Shown here: piece by piece, positions 19,875 through 27,538 of the stretch
Layout of the letters: every line of letters starts with the position of its first letter
Position numbering within the stretch: position 1 is the first letter of the stretch
Assembly (NCBI GenBank): GCA_963698645.1
Contig: CAVORP010000007.1
Location: 310,001 to 374,000, forward strand
Direction: 5' to 3'
Length of the DNA: 64,000 nt
DNA from: Ovoidimarina sp963698645
Lineage (GTDB): Bacteria > Pseudomonadota > Alphaproteobacteria > Rhodobacterales > Rhodobacteraceae
The notes under the pieces: model-generated
What the model saw: only the letters and a program-made list of their open reading frames with translations
What the model was told of the DNA's origin: nothing
Databases searched by the model: none
Made by a program: the position numbers and the translations under genes

Positions 19875-21587
19875 ATGAGCTATACTGCACCGGTCGATGA
19901 ATTTCGGTTCCTGATGGACAATGTCGTCGGTTTCGAACAGATCCGCGAGATGCGCGACGACGACGCGACCGCGCCCGAAACCGTTGCGGCGATCCTGAAC
20001 GAGGCCGGCGCGATCAGCCGGGATATCCTGGCCCCGCTGAACCGGGTCGGAGACCTGAACCCCTCGGTGCTGGAGAATGGTGTCGTAAGGACGCCTCCGG
20101 GCTTTCAGGACGCATATCGCGCACTTGCCGAGGGCGGGTGGATGGGGATGACCGCCGACCCGGAGTGGGGCGGGCTTGGCCTGCCCGTTGCGGTCGCCTG
20201 TGCGGTCCACGAGATGATGGCGGGCGGCTGCGTGGCGCTCGATCTCAACATGCTTCTGACCCAGGGCCAGATCTCGGCGCTGAGCCGTCATGCCAGCAAA
20301 GAAATCAAGTCGCTCTACCTGCCGAAACTGATCGCGGGAGAATGGGCCGGGACGATGAACCTGACCGAGCCCCAGGCGGGCTCGGACGTCGGTGCGATCC
20401 GGACGGCGGCCAAGCCCGAAGGCGACGGAACCTACCGGATCACCGGCCAGAAGATCTATATCACATGGGGCGACAGCGACCTCTCCGAGAATATCTGTCA
20501 CCTTGTCCTTGCCCGCATCGAGGGCGCGCCATCGGGCACGCGCGGGATCAGCCTGTTTCTGGTTCCGAAGTTCCTTCCCGATGCCGATGGTGGGCCCGGC
20601 ATGCGCAACGATCTGCGCGCCGTGAGCCTTGAACATAAGCTGGGGATGCATGCCAGTCCGACGGCGGTGATGGAATATTCCGGTGCGACCGGCTGGCTTG
20701 TGGGCGCCGAAAACGGCGGCATGGCAGCGATGTTCACCATGATGAACGACGCCCGGCTGAATTGCGGGACACAGGCCGTCGGCGTGGCCGAGGCCGCCTA
20801 TCAAAAGGCACTGCAATTTGCGCGGGACCGCAAGCAGGGCCGCACCGATGGGCCGACGGGTGCAATCATCGACCATGCGGATGTGCGCCGGATGCTGGTG
20901 TGGATGCGCGCCCGGACGCAGGCCGCCCGGGCCATCGCCCTGTCCTGTGCGGTGGCCATCGACATGGAGCGCGAAACCGGTGCCGCGAACTGGGCCGCGC
21001 GCGCGGCCTTCCTGACCCCGATCGCCAAGGCTTTTTGTACGCAGGTCGGCGTCGACGTCGCGCAGGAGGCCATTCAGGTCCATGGCGGGATGGGCGTGAT
21101 CGAAGAGACCGGCATTGCACAGTTCCTGCGCGATATCAGGGTCGCCCCGATCTATGAGGGCACCAACGGCATCCAGTCGATGGACCTGGTCGATCGCAAG
21201 ATGCGCGACGGCGGCGAGGCGGCATTTGCGCTTCTCGACGAGATCGAGGCGAAGGCGGAAGCGTCGCGACACAGCTTTCCGGACATGGCAACGCGGATAT
21301 GGGAGGCCACCGAGAATCTGCGGGAGGCCACGGAATGGATGTTGGCGCAGGATACTCCGAACGACCGTTTCGCGGGTAGCCTTCCCTATCTCAATGCCTT
21401 CGCAATGGTGCTGGGCGCGCATTTTCACTTGATGTCGGCGGTGGCCGAGGGTGGCAAAGGTCCGCGGACAGCCTTGGCGCGCAGCTTCGTGTTTCGCCAG
21501 TTGCCCGCCCATCACGGTTTTCTGGCGGAAGCGACACTGGGCGCGGACGACCTGTTTGCGCATGATCCCGAAACGCTTGCCTTATGA
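19875..21587 (+). CDS. Acyl-CoA dehydrogenase, large (DmdC/FadE5-like)
   Basis: Flavoprotein oxidising an acyl-CoA to the 2-enoyl-CoA. The intact 570-residue protein exceeds the usual 380-400 and has the extra C-terminal domain of the group that includes the 3-methylmercaptopropionyl-CoA dehydrogenase DmdC of dimethylsulfoniopropionate users; the exact substrate is not readable. Motifs: MNLTEPQAGSDVGAIRT (FAD/substrate), GTRGISLFLVPK, VHGGMGVIEETGIAQFLRD and YEGTNGIQSMDL, whose Glu is the family's catalytic-base position. ATG 19875 has GGAG 8 bases upstream. The MBL gene overlaps its stop by 4 bases. Confidence 0.9.
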   Translation: MSYTAPVDEFRFLMDNVVGFEQIREMRDDDATAPETVAAILNEAGAISRDILAPLNRVGDLNPSVLENGVVRTPPGFQDAYRALAEGGWMGMTADPEWGGLGLPVAVACAVHEMMAGGCVALDLNMLLTQGQISALSRHASKEIKSLYLPKLIAGEWAGTMNLTEPQAGSDVGAIRTAAKPEGDGTYRITGQKIYITWGDSDLSENICHLVLARIEGAPSGTRGISLFLVPKFLPDADGGPGMRNDLRAVSLEHKLGMHASPTAVMEYSGATGWLVGAENGGMAAMFTMMNDARLNCGTQAVGVAEAAYQKALQFARDRKQGRTDGPTGAIIDHADVRRMLVWMRARTQAARAIALSCAVAIDMERETGAANWAARAAFLTPIAKAFCTQVGVDVAQEAIQVHGGMGVIEETGIAQFLRDIRVAPIYEGTNGIQSMDLVDRKMRDGGEAAFALLDEIEAKAEASRHSFPDMATRIWEATENLREATEWMLAQDTPNDRFAGSLPYLNAFAMVLGAHFHLMSAVAEGGKGPRTALARSFVFRQLPAHHGFLAEATLGADDLFAHDPETLAL

Positions 21588-22633
21588 AGGACGGGACCCC
21601 CGGAAAGGTCGCTTTTCCCTTTGACGAACCGCCCTCCGAAGGCAGTGTGACCGAGATCGCCGAGGGTATTCTCTGGGCCCGCCTGCCGCTGCCGCTCGCC
21701 CTTGATCACGTCAATGTCTATGCGCTCGACGATGGCGACAGCTGGACGATCGTCGATACCGGCATGGCGTCCCGCAGGACTCGGGCGATCTGGCAGACCC
21801 TGATCGATGGGCCGCTTTCGGGGCGTCCCATCGGGCGCGTGATCGTCACCCATCACCATCCCGACCACGTGGGTCTTGCGGGCTGGATGATGTCCGAGTT
21901 CGGCGCAACCATCCTTGCCACGCGCACGACCTGGCTCTTTGCCCGCATGCTGCAACTGGATGCGCAGGACCGCCCGGTGCCCGAAACGGTGTCGTTTTGG
22001 AAAGCCGCCGGAATGGATCCCGAGATCCTTGCGGCCCGGATGGCCGAGCGGCCTTTCAACTACGCCGATTGCACTGCCCCTCTTCCCCTGGGGTTCGAGA
22101 AGCTTGCCGAGGGCACGGTTGTGACTGCCGCCGGACGCCAATGGACAACCCGGCTGGGAAGCGGTCACGCGCCGGACCATGCGACGTTCTGGAGCAGTGA
22201 TGACACGCTTGTTCTGGCGGGGGACCAGCTTCTTCCCGCGATTTCGCCCAATATCGGGGTCTACGCGACCGAGCCCGAGGGGGATCCGCTGGCCGACTGG
22301 ATCGAAACCTGTGACCGCTTCGCCGAAGTCGCACATGAGCAGCATCTGGTCCTGCCCGGTCACAAGCTGCCCTATACCGGACTTCCGACCCGCCTGCGCC
22401 AACTGACGGAGAACCACCACGGCGCGCTGCGGCGCCTGATCCGGCATCTCGAAACCCCCGCCCCGGCGGGCAAGTGTTTCCAGCCGCTGTTCGGCCGCGA
22501 GATCCGGCCCGGGGAGTACGGGCTGGCGCTGGTCGAGGCGATGGCCCATTGCCTGCACCTGTGGCACAAGGGACAGGTGGAGCGCGAGATCACGGAGGAC
22601 GGCACATGGCTGTGGACGGCAAGCCGGAGCTGA
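21584..22633 (+). CDS. Metallo-beta-lactamase fold hydrolase
   Basis: A 349-residue cytosolic hydrolase with the dinuclear metal motif THHHPDHVG (about residue 88), GSGHAPDH, VLAGDQLLP and LVLPGHKLPY. It overlaps the acyl-CoA dehydrogenase by ATGA, so a role in the same degradation pathway, for example as a thioesterase-like enzyme, is plausible but unproven. A winged-helix-like tail (QLTENHHGALRRLIRHL) is shared with LACTB2-type proteins. The frame is intact. Confidence 0.88.
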   Translation: MKDGTPGKVAFPFDEPPSEGSVTEIAEGILWARLPLPLALDHVNVYALDDGDSWTIVDTGMASRRTRAIWQTLIDGPLSGRPIGRVIVTHHHPDHVGLAGWMMSEFGATILATRTTWLFARMLQLDAQDRPVPETVSFWKAAGMDPEILAARMAERPFNYADCTAPLPLGFEKLAEGTVVTAAGRQWTTRLGSGHAPDHATFWSSDDTLVLAGDQLLPAISPNIGVYATEPEGDPLADWIETCDRFAEVAHEQHLVLPGHKLPYTGLPTRLRQLTENHHGALRRLIRHLETPAPAGKCFQPLFGREIRPGEYGLALVEAMAHCLHLWHKGQVEREITEDGTWLWTASRS

Positions 22634-23073
22634 GCGAGGACGACGACGGCCCTTGTGGGCGGGTGGTCCATAGTGACCCCGAGGCCAGCCCGACACCCGA
22701 GCAGGAACGCCTGCCAACCTCCGTTTCCCGCAAGCCGCGCGAGGAAAAAAGCCCGGCCGAATGGGCGTGGGAACGGTTGATTCTCTACATCCGCAACTTC
22801 GAGAACCAGCTTGACCGCGAGCATGAAATCGCGATCGGTTTCACCGACAGCGGTGCCGGGCTTCTGCGGATCGAGGGCGTGGGCTATTTCGACCCCGATA
22901 TCGTCACTTTCTACGGCTCTGACGGCGCAGGAGGGCGCAGCCAGCTGATCCAGCATGTGACACAGTTGAACGTGGTCCTGCGCGCGATCCCGAAACCCGG
23001 CAACCAACCCGAACCGAAACGGATCGGCTTTCGTCTTGCCGAAGAGCTGGACGAGGCAGCGACCGCGGATTGA
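22606..23073 (+). CDS. DUF6173-like protein
   Basis: A 155-residue soluble protein, acidic and disordered at the start (MAVDGKPELSEDDDG) and ordered after residue 50 (EWAWERLILYIRNFENQLDR, GVGYFDPDIVTFYG). It starts within the last 28 bases of the MBL gene, with GGAGG 7 bases before ATG 22606. I recall the DUF6173 name for this Rhodobacterales family, with moderate certainty; function unknown. The third member of the acyl-CoA dehydrogenase operon. Confidence 0.7.
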   Translation: MAVDGKPELSEDDDGPCGRVVHSDPEASPTPEQERLPTSVSRKPREEKSPAEWAWERLILYIRNFENQLDREHEIAIGFTDSGAGLLRIEGVGYFDPDIVTFYGSDGAGGRSQLIQHVTQLNVVLRAIPKPGNQPEPKRIGFRLAEELDEAATAD

Positions 23074-23166
23074 CCTGCGGCCCTTTTGCACAGCATTCCC
23101 CCCCGTGACAGCCCCTGCCGAATGGGCTATCCACTCCCTCGAAAACCGAAATCCGAGGGAACAAAA

Positions 23167-23301
23167 ATGGCAGAGCACCAGCATGGCTCGATGAACACCG
23201 ACGCCCAGGAAAAGACCTTTGACGGGTTCATGAAATGGACCATCCGGGTGGTGATCGGTGTGTTCGTGGTTCTTCTGTTCCTCGCCGTTTTCGGCAGCTA
23301 A
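23167..23301 (+). CDS. aa3-type cytochrome c oxidase subunit IV
   Basis: A 44-residue peptide, MAEHQHGSMNTDAQEKTF followed by a single membrane helix ending FLAVFGS. Length, the charged start and the KTFDGFMKW entry into the helix match the small bacterial subunit IV that packs against the aa3 oxidase. GAGGGA stands 7 bases upstream of the ATG. The oxidase genes themselves are not in the window. Confidence 0.85.
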   Translation: MAEHQHGSMNTDAQEKTFDGFMKWTIRVVIGVFVVLLFLAVFGS

Positions 23302-23328
23302 GGCGTGATCTTACCGGGAGGCACACGC

Positions 23329-23946
23329 GTGCTCGCTCGACTGGTCGCGATACTGGGATTGACCCTGCTCGCCGCCTGCGGCGCGGAGCCCAAATGGGCG
23401 CCGGAAGCGGACGTTCAGCGCGCGCTCTGGCAGGCAGAGGGGCCCGCTACCCTGACCCTGTTCACGGTGGTGAATGTCAGCAATGGATCCGGCGCGCATT
23501 CCGCATTGATGGTCAGTGGCGACCACCGGGCGATGTTCGATCCGGCGGGCACGTTCTATCATCCGGCCGCACCGGAACGGAACGATGTGCATTTCGGGAT
23601 CACCGATAACGTCCTCAAGGTCTATATCGACTATCACGCCCGCGAGACGTTCGATGTCTATATTCAGGAAATCCAGGTCTCGCCCGAGGTCGCACGCATG
23701 GCGATGCGCGAGATCCAGAACTACGGCGCCGTCCCCAAGGCCCAATGCAATATCGCGGTGACGTCGATCCTGTCGCGCCTGCCGGGGTTCGAAAGCGTTC
23801 CGCGTGGCTGGTACCCCAAGCGCACGACCGAATGGTTCGCCACCTTGCCGGGCGTGACCCAGCAGATCATCACCGACGACGATGCCGACGACAATCACGG
23901 TGTCCTCCTGCAGGCCGGGAAACCGGAACTGCCCGAAGGGTTCTAG
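23329..23946 (+). CDS. Predicted lipoprotein, unknown function
   Basis: Starts at a GTG (23329) preceded by GGGAGG at 7 bases. The signal ends in LTLLAACGAE, a good lipobox with the lipidated cysteine at about residue 17. The mature part (about 188 residues) is mixed alpha/beta with two conserved-looking stretches, DVHFGITDNVLKVYIDYH and NYGAVPKAQCNIAVTSIL. Convergent with azlD, overlapping by 4 bases. I do not recognise a named domain. Confidence 0.7.
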   Translation: MLARLVAILGLTLLAACGAEPKWAPEADVQRALWQAEGPATLTLFTVVNVSNGSGAHSALMVSGDHRAMFDPAGTFYHPAAPERNDVHFGITDNVLKVYIDYHARETFDVYIQEIQVSPEVARMAMREIQNYGAVPKAQCNIAVTSILSRLPGFESVPRGWYPKRTTEWFATLPGVTQQIITDDDADDNHGVLLQAGKPELPEGF

Positions 23947-24260
23947 AGCGACAGAAGTGCGAAGGTTCCGCCGCCCGCGAATATCGCCGCGACCAGGTTG
24001 CCGGTCCTCCAGCCAATGAGAATGGTCACTGCCGCTGCGACCAGCCGGGCGGGGTCCATCGCCGCGCCGCCATCGGGCCAGATCACGGCGGGCGCCACCA
24101 GACCGGGCAGAACCGCCACCGGCGCATAGAGCAACAGGCGCATCGCCCAGTCGGGCATGGCGCGCGATCCGACAAGCCCGAGGAACGAGAACCGGATCAC
24201 GTAGGTTCCGATTCCGATCGCGCCGATCAGCGCCCATATCTCCGTGGTGCTGTAGGTCAT
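23943..24260 (-). CDS. azlD: AzlD family branched-chain amino acid transport protein
   Basis: A 105-residue protein with four membrane helices (IWALIGAIGIGTYVIRFSFL, LLLYAPVAVLPGLVAPAVIW and others), the small partner of AzlC. The pair forms an exporter for branched-chain amino acids and analogues in characterised bacteria. ATG 24260 overlaps the azlC stop by 4 bases. Confidence 0.85.
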   Translation of the reverse strand: MTYSTTEIWALIGAIGIGTYVIRFSFLGLVGSRAMPDWAMRLLLYAPVAVLPGLVAPAVIWPDGGAAMDPARLVAAAVTILIGWRTGNLVAAIFAGGGTFALLSL

Positions 24261-24964
24261 TGGGTCCGTCCGTTGCGGATTTCGACGCCGGCCCCCACCG
24301 CCATCGCCACACCCGCCGCGATCAGCAGGCCAAGGTTGAGCGGCACCCAGTCCAGCGCCAGGGCGATGATGACCGAACTCGCCGCAGCCGCCCAATGGGC
24401 AACCGTCCGCAAAAGCCCCGATGCCAGTGCGAGGAAGGTGATCGGAACCGCGAATTCGAGCGAAAGATCCTTGGGAATGCCCTGCCCGGCGACCGCGCCA
24501 AAGATCGAACCCGCGAACCATGAAGACAGCACCGAAGTGGACAGCCCCATGAAATACGCGAGCCGCTGTGAGAGGGTCAGTTGCGGTTCGGCCTCGTAGC
24601 GGGCGACCGACATCGCGAATGTCTGGTCGACGTTGAGATAGGCGACAATGGCGCGCTGCCACAGCGGCGCCATGCCCAGATGCGGGGCAAGTGCGGCCGA
24701 ATACATCGCCATTCTCAGGTTGACGGCAAGCGCGGTCGCTACGATCACCGCGAAATGCGCGTCCTCGGTCATCAGCTGCACCGCCGCGAATTGCGAGGCC
24801 CCGGCGACCACGATGAAGGAAAACCCGATCGTCTGTGCGATGGAGAGACCCGAATCGACCGCCAGGACGCCAAAGACGATCGAAAAGGGCGCGATCGCAA
24901 TGATGAACGGGGCCGCCGCGCGCAGACCCTGCCAGTAGTACGAATTGGGTCTGGAGGATGCCAT
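24257..24964 (-). CDS. azlC: AzlC family branched-chain amino acid transport protein
   Basis: A 235-residue membrane protein, intact, with AzlC features: AAAPFIIAIAPFSIVFGVLA near the N-terminus, GASQFAAVQLM and LNLRM-like NLRMAMYSAALAPHL, then several helices. It works with AzlD as an amino acid exporter. Only 57 bases separate it from the divergent fdhD. Confidence 0.9.
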   Translation of the reverse strand: MASSRPNSYYWQGLRAAAPFIIAIAPFSIVFGVLAVDSGLSIAQTIGFSFIVVAGASQFAAVQLMTEDAHFAVIVATALAVNLRMAMYSAALAPHLGMAPLWQRAIVAYLNVDQTFAMSVARYEAEPQLTLSQRLAYFMGLSTSVLSSWFAGSIFGAVAGQGIPKDLSLEFAVPITFLALASGLLRTVAHWAAAASSVIIALALDWVPLNLGLLIAAGVAMAVGAGVEIRNGRTQ

Positions 24965-25021
24965 GCGCCGCGCCTAGACTGTATGTCGATTGCCCCTATC
25001 CCAAGCGGAACGCAGGATCAA

Positions 25022-25906
25022 ATGGCCATTCTGGACAATACGCGCGAGATGATCATCGCCCCCGACCCGGCGAATCCACGCCTGACCCGGGCGGTGACCG
25101 GAACCGACCATACCGGCGCCCGAACCGAAATCTCGGTTGTCGAGGAACGCCCGCTCACGATCTTTCTCAACGGGCAGGAGATCGTGACCGCGATGACGAT
25201 CGGCGATTACCCGGAATACCTTGCCATGGGCTTCCTCAAGAACCAGGGAATGCTGCAACCCGGCGAGACGATCACCGGCGTCGATTATGAAGACGATCTT
25301 GAGACGGTGGTGGTGCGCACCGATGGCCAGACCCGTTACGAAGAGAAACTGAAGAAGAAGACGCGAACCTCTGGCTGTGCGGTGGGCACGGTGTTCGGCG
25401 ACATGATGGAGGGGCTCGAGGGCCTTGCCCTGCCGCCCACCCCGGTCCGGACGTCGTGGCTCTATGCCCTGTCCGCCCGGATCAACCGCACCCCGTCCCT
25501 TTATCTTGAAGCGGGCGCGATACACGGCACGGTCCTGTGCCGCGAAGATCGCCCGCTTGTCTACATGGAGGACGTGGGGCGGCACAACGCGGTCGACAAG
25601 ATCGCCGGCTGGATGCTGTCGGAAGGCGAAACGCCGGATGACAAGATCCTTTACACGACTGGGCGGCTCACCTCGGAAATGGTCATCAAGACCGCGCTCA
25701 TGGGAATACCCGTCCTCGCCTCGCGCTCGGGCTTCACCGCCTGGGGGGTCGAGATCGCGCAACAGGTGGGCCTTACCCTCATCGGGCGGATGCGCGGACA
25801 GCGCTTCGTCTGCCTTTCTGGCGAGGACAGGCTGGTGCGCGATGCCGATCCGGGCGCGGTGGACGACGAGGACCGGAAACATCGCCGCAAAGGAGCCGAG
25901 GCATGA
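25022..25906 (+). CDS. fdhD: Formate dehydrogenase accessory sulfurtransferase FdhD
   Basis: FdhD passes sulfur from a cysteine desulfurase to the bis-MGD cofactor, needed by formate dehydrogenase. The intact 294-residue protein shows MEDVGRHNAVDKIAGW, LYTTGRLTSEMVIKTA and FVCLSGEDR. In the E. coli protein the catalytic loop is CxxC; here it reads RTSGCAVGT with one cysteine (about residue 119). ATG 25022 was chosen since AGGA lies 5 bases upstream. It opens a molybdenum-cofactor operon with 4-base overlaps to the genes behind it. Confidence 0.92.
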   Translation: MAILDNTREMIIAPDPANPRLTRAVTGTDHTGARTEISVVEERPLTIFLNGQEIVTAMTIGDYPEYLAMGFLKNQGMLQPGETITGVDYEDDLETVVVRTDGQTRYEEKLKKKTRTSGCAVGTVFGDMMEGLEGLALPPTPVRTSWLYALSARINRTPSLYLEAGAIHGTVLCREDRPLVYMEDVGRHNAVDKIAGWMLSEGETPDDKILYTTGRLTSEMVIKTALMGIPVLASRSGFTAWGVEIAQQVGLTLIGRMRGQRFVCLSGEDRLVRDADPGAVDDEDRKHRRKGAEA

Positions 25907-26448
25907 GCATCCCATCCCACAGCTTTCGGTTTACTTACGATCCCGCCGCGCGGGACGAGGTCGCGCGGCTTCTGGGCGAAAGACAGGGGTCGACCTTTCA
26001 GTTCCGGCACTATCGCATCCGCACCGCGGTCGCGATGTTCGGGGCCGGCATGGCGGCCGTCGTGGCGACGGCGGCGATCCTGCGACTGGTGCAGGTGCCC
26101 CACGACATCGCCGTCTGGCTTGTCTTTGCCGCGGCGATTGCCGGGGTCTACCTCTGGCGCCTCTATACCATGCACGCAAATCGCAGAATGGCAGAAGAGG
26201 CCGAGGCAGGCTCGGCGCTGACCGAGGGTGAAACCCTCTGGGAGATGACATCCGACGGGCTGAAGATCACGAATGAGGTTTCGGAAAGCTCCTTCAGATG
26301 GGCGGCCTTCGATACGGTCCTGAAGGGCAAGACGGGGCTTGGGCTTGGGTCGGGCTCGATCTTTTTCGTCATCCCCACCGCCGCCATCGGCTCGGCGGCC
26401 GAGGTCGAGGCGCTTTGCCGCGAGATCACGGGTTGGAGGGACGCATGA
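25903..26448 (+). CDS. YcxB-like membrane protein
   Basis: A 181-residue protein with two membrane helices (about residues 40-60 and 68-85) followed by a cytoplasmic domain beginning near EGETLWEMTSDGLKITNEV and ending FFVIPTAAIGSAAEVEALC, the pattern of YcxB-like proteins. It overlaps fdhD and mobA by 4 bases each, but nothing in the sequence ties it to cofactor chemistry. Confidence 0.75.
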   Translation: MSIPSHSFRFTYDPAARDEVARLLGERQGSTFQFRHYRIRTAVAMFGAGMAAVVATAAILRLVQVPHDIAVWLVFAAAIAGVYLWRLYTMHANRRMAEEAEAGSALTEGETLWEMTSDGLKITNEVSESSFRWAAFDTVLKGKTGLGLGSGSIFFVIPTAAIGSAAEVEALCREITGWRDA

Positions 26449-27047
26449 TCCCGGGCGTGATCCTTGCGGGCGGACGTGCGACCCGGATGGGCGGCGGCGA
26501 CAAGGGGCTTCTGCCGCTGGGTGACACGCCGATCCTCGCAAAGGTCATCGCACGGCTTGAGCCGCAGGTCTCGCATATCGCGCTCAACGCGAACGGGGAC
26601 CCGGCCCGATTTGCGCGTTTTGGACTTCCGGTCCTGCCCGACAGCATCGCCGATTTCCCCGGCCCCCTTGCCGGGGTTCTTGCCGGGCTCGACTGGGCCG
26701 CAGGCGAGGGGGCCGAGGCCATTGTCACTGTCGCCGCCGACACGCCCTTTTTCCCTACCGATCTGGTGACCCGGCTCCAAGCCGCGGCCGAGGCGCAAGG
26801 TGTACCCATCGCCCTTGCCGCAACCCCCGACCCGGAGCGGGGCAAGGTCAGGCATCCCACCTTCGGCCTCTGGCCCGTCGCATTGCGGCACGATCTGCGC
26901 CAAGCGCTCGAGGACGGGTTGCGCAAGGTCGTCCTGTGGACGGACCGGCACGGCACCGCCACGGCGCTGTTTCCCGCCGAACCCTTCGACCCGTTCTTCA
27001 ACATCAACACGCCCGAAGATCTGGCGCGCGCAGAGGCCATGGCATGA
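26445..27047 (+). CDS. mobA: Molybdenum cofactor guanylyltransferase
   Basis: Joins GMP to molybdopterin to make the guanine dinucleotide cofactor used by DMSO-reductase-family enzymes. The intact 200-residue protein has the nucleotide loop LAGGRATRMGGGDKGLLPLG at residues 7-26, AADTPFF for metal binding, and FNINTPEDLARAE at the C-terminus. Overlaps its neighbours by 4 bases on both sides. Confidence 0.95.
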   Translation: MIPGVILAGGRATRMGGGDKGLLPLGDTPILAKVIARLEPQVSHIALNANGDPARFARFGLPVLPDSIADFPGPLAGVLAGLDWAAGEGAEAIVTVAADTPFFPTDLVTRLQAAAEAQGVPIALAATPDPERGKVRHPTFGLWPVALRHDLRQALEDGLRKVVLWTDRHGTATALFPAEPFDPFFNINTPEDLARAEAMA

Positions 27048-27538
27048 AAATCTGGGGCGTCGTCGGCTGGAAGAACTCGGGCAAGACCGGGCTGATGGAG
27101 CGTCTCGTGGCCGAATTCACCGGGCGCGGCTTCACCGTCTCGACCCTGAAACATGCCCACCACGCCTTTGACGTCGACCAACCCGGAAAGGACAGCCACC
27201 GCCACCGCACCGCCGGCGCGACCGAAGTCTTACTGTCGTCAGGACGCCGATGGGCGTTGATGCATGAATTGCGGGACGAAGCCGAACCAGGACTCGAAGA
27301 GCTTCTGGCGCGGATGGCCCCGGTCGATTTGATCCTCGTGGAAGGTTTCAAGAAGGGTCCGCATCCAAAAGTCGAGGCGAACCGGGTGGAAACGGGTCAG
27401 GCGCTGCTGGCTCCCGGCGATCCGACGATCCGCGCGGTCGCGTCGAACCATGCGCCCGCGACCGGCGGGGTGCCGCTTTTCGATCTGGACGACACCCATG
27501 GCATCGCCGACCACATCGCGGCGGAGCTGGGTCTGTGA
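27044..27538 (+). CDS. mobB: Molybdopterin-guanine dinucleotide biosynthesis protein B
   Basis: A 164-residue GTP-binding partner of MobA. P-loop VGWKNSGKTGLMERL at residue 8, the KHAHHAFDVDQPGKDS block and LILVEGFKKGPHPKVE identify the family. The start overlaps mobA, and its stop TGA overlaps the GTG of the next gene. Confidence 0.95.
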   Translation: MKIWGVVGWKNSGKTGLMERLVAEFTGRGFTVSTLKHAHHAFDVDQPGKDSHRHRTAGATEVLLSSGRRWALMHELRDEAEPGLEELLARMAPVDLILVEGFKKGPHPKVEANRVETGQALLAPGDPTIRAVASNHAPATGGVPLFDLDDTHGIADHIAAELGL

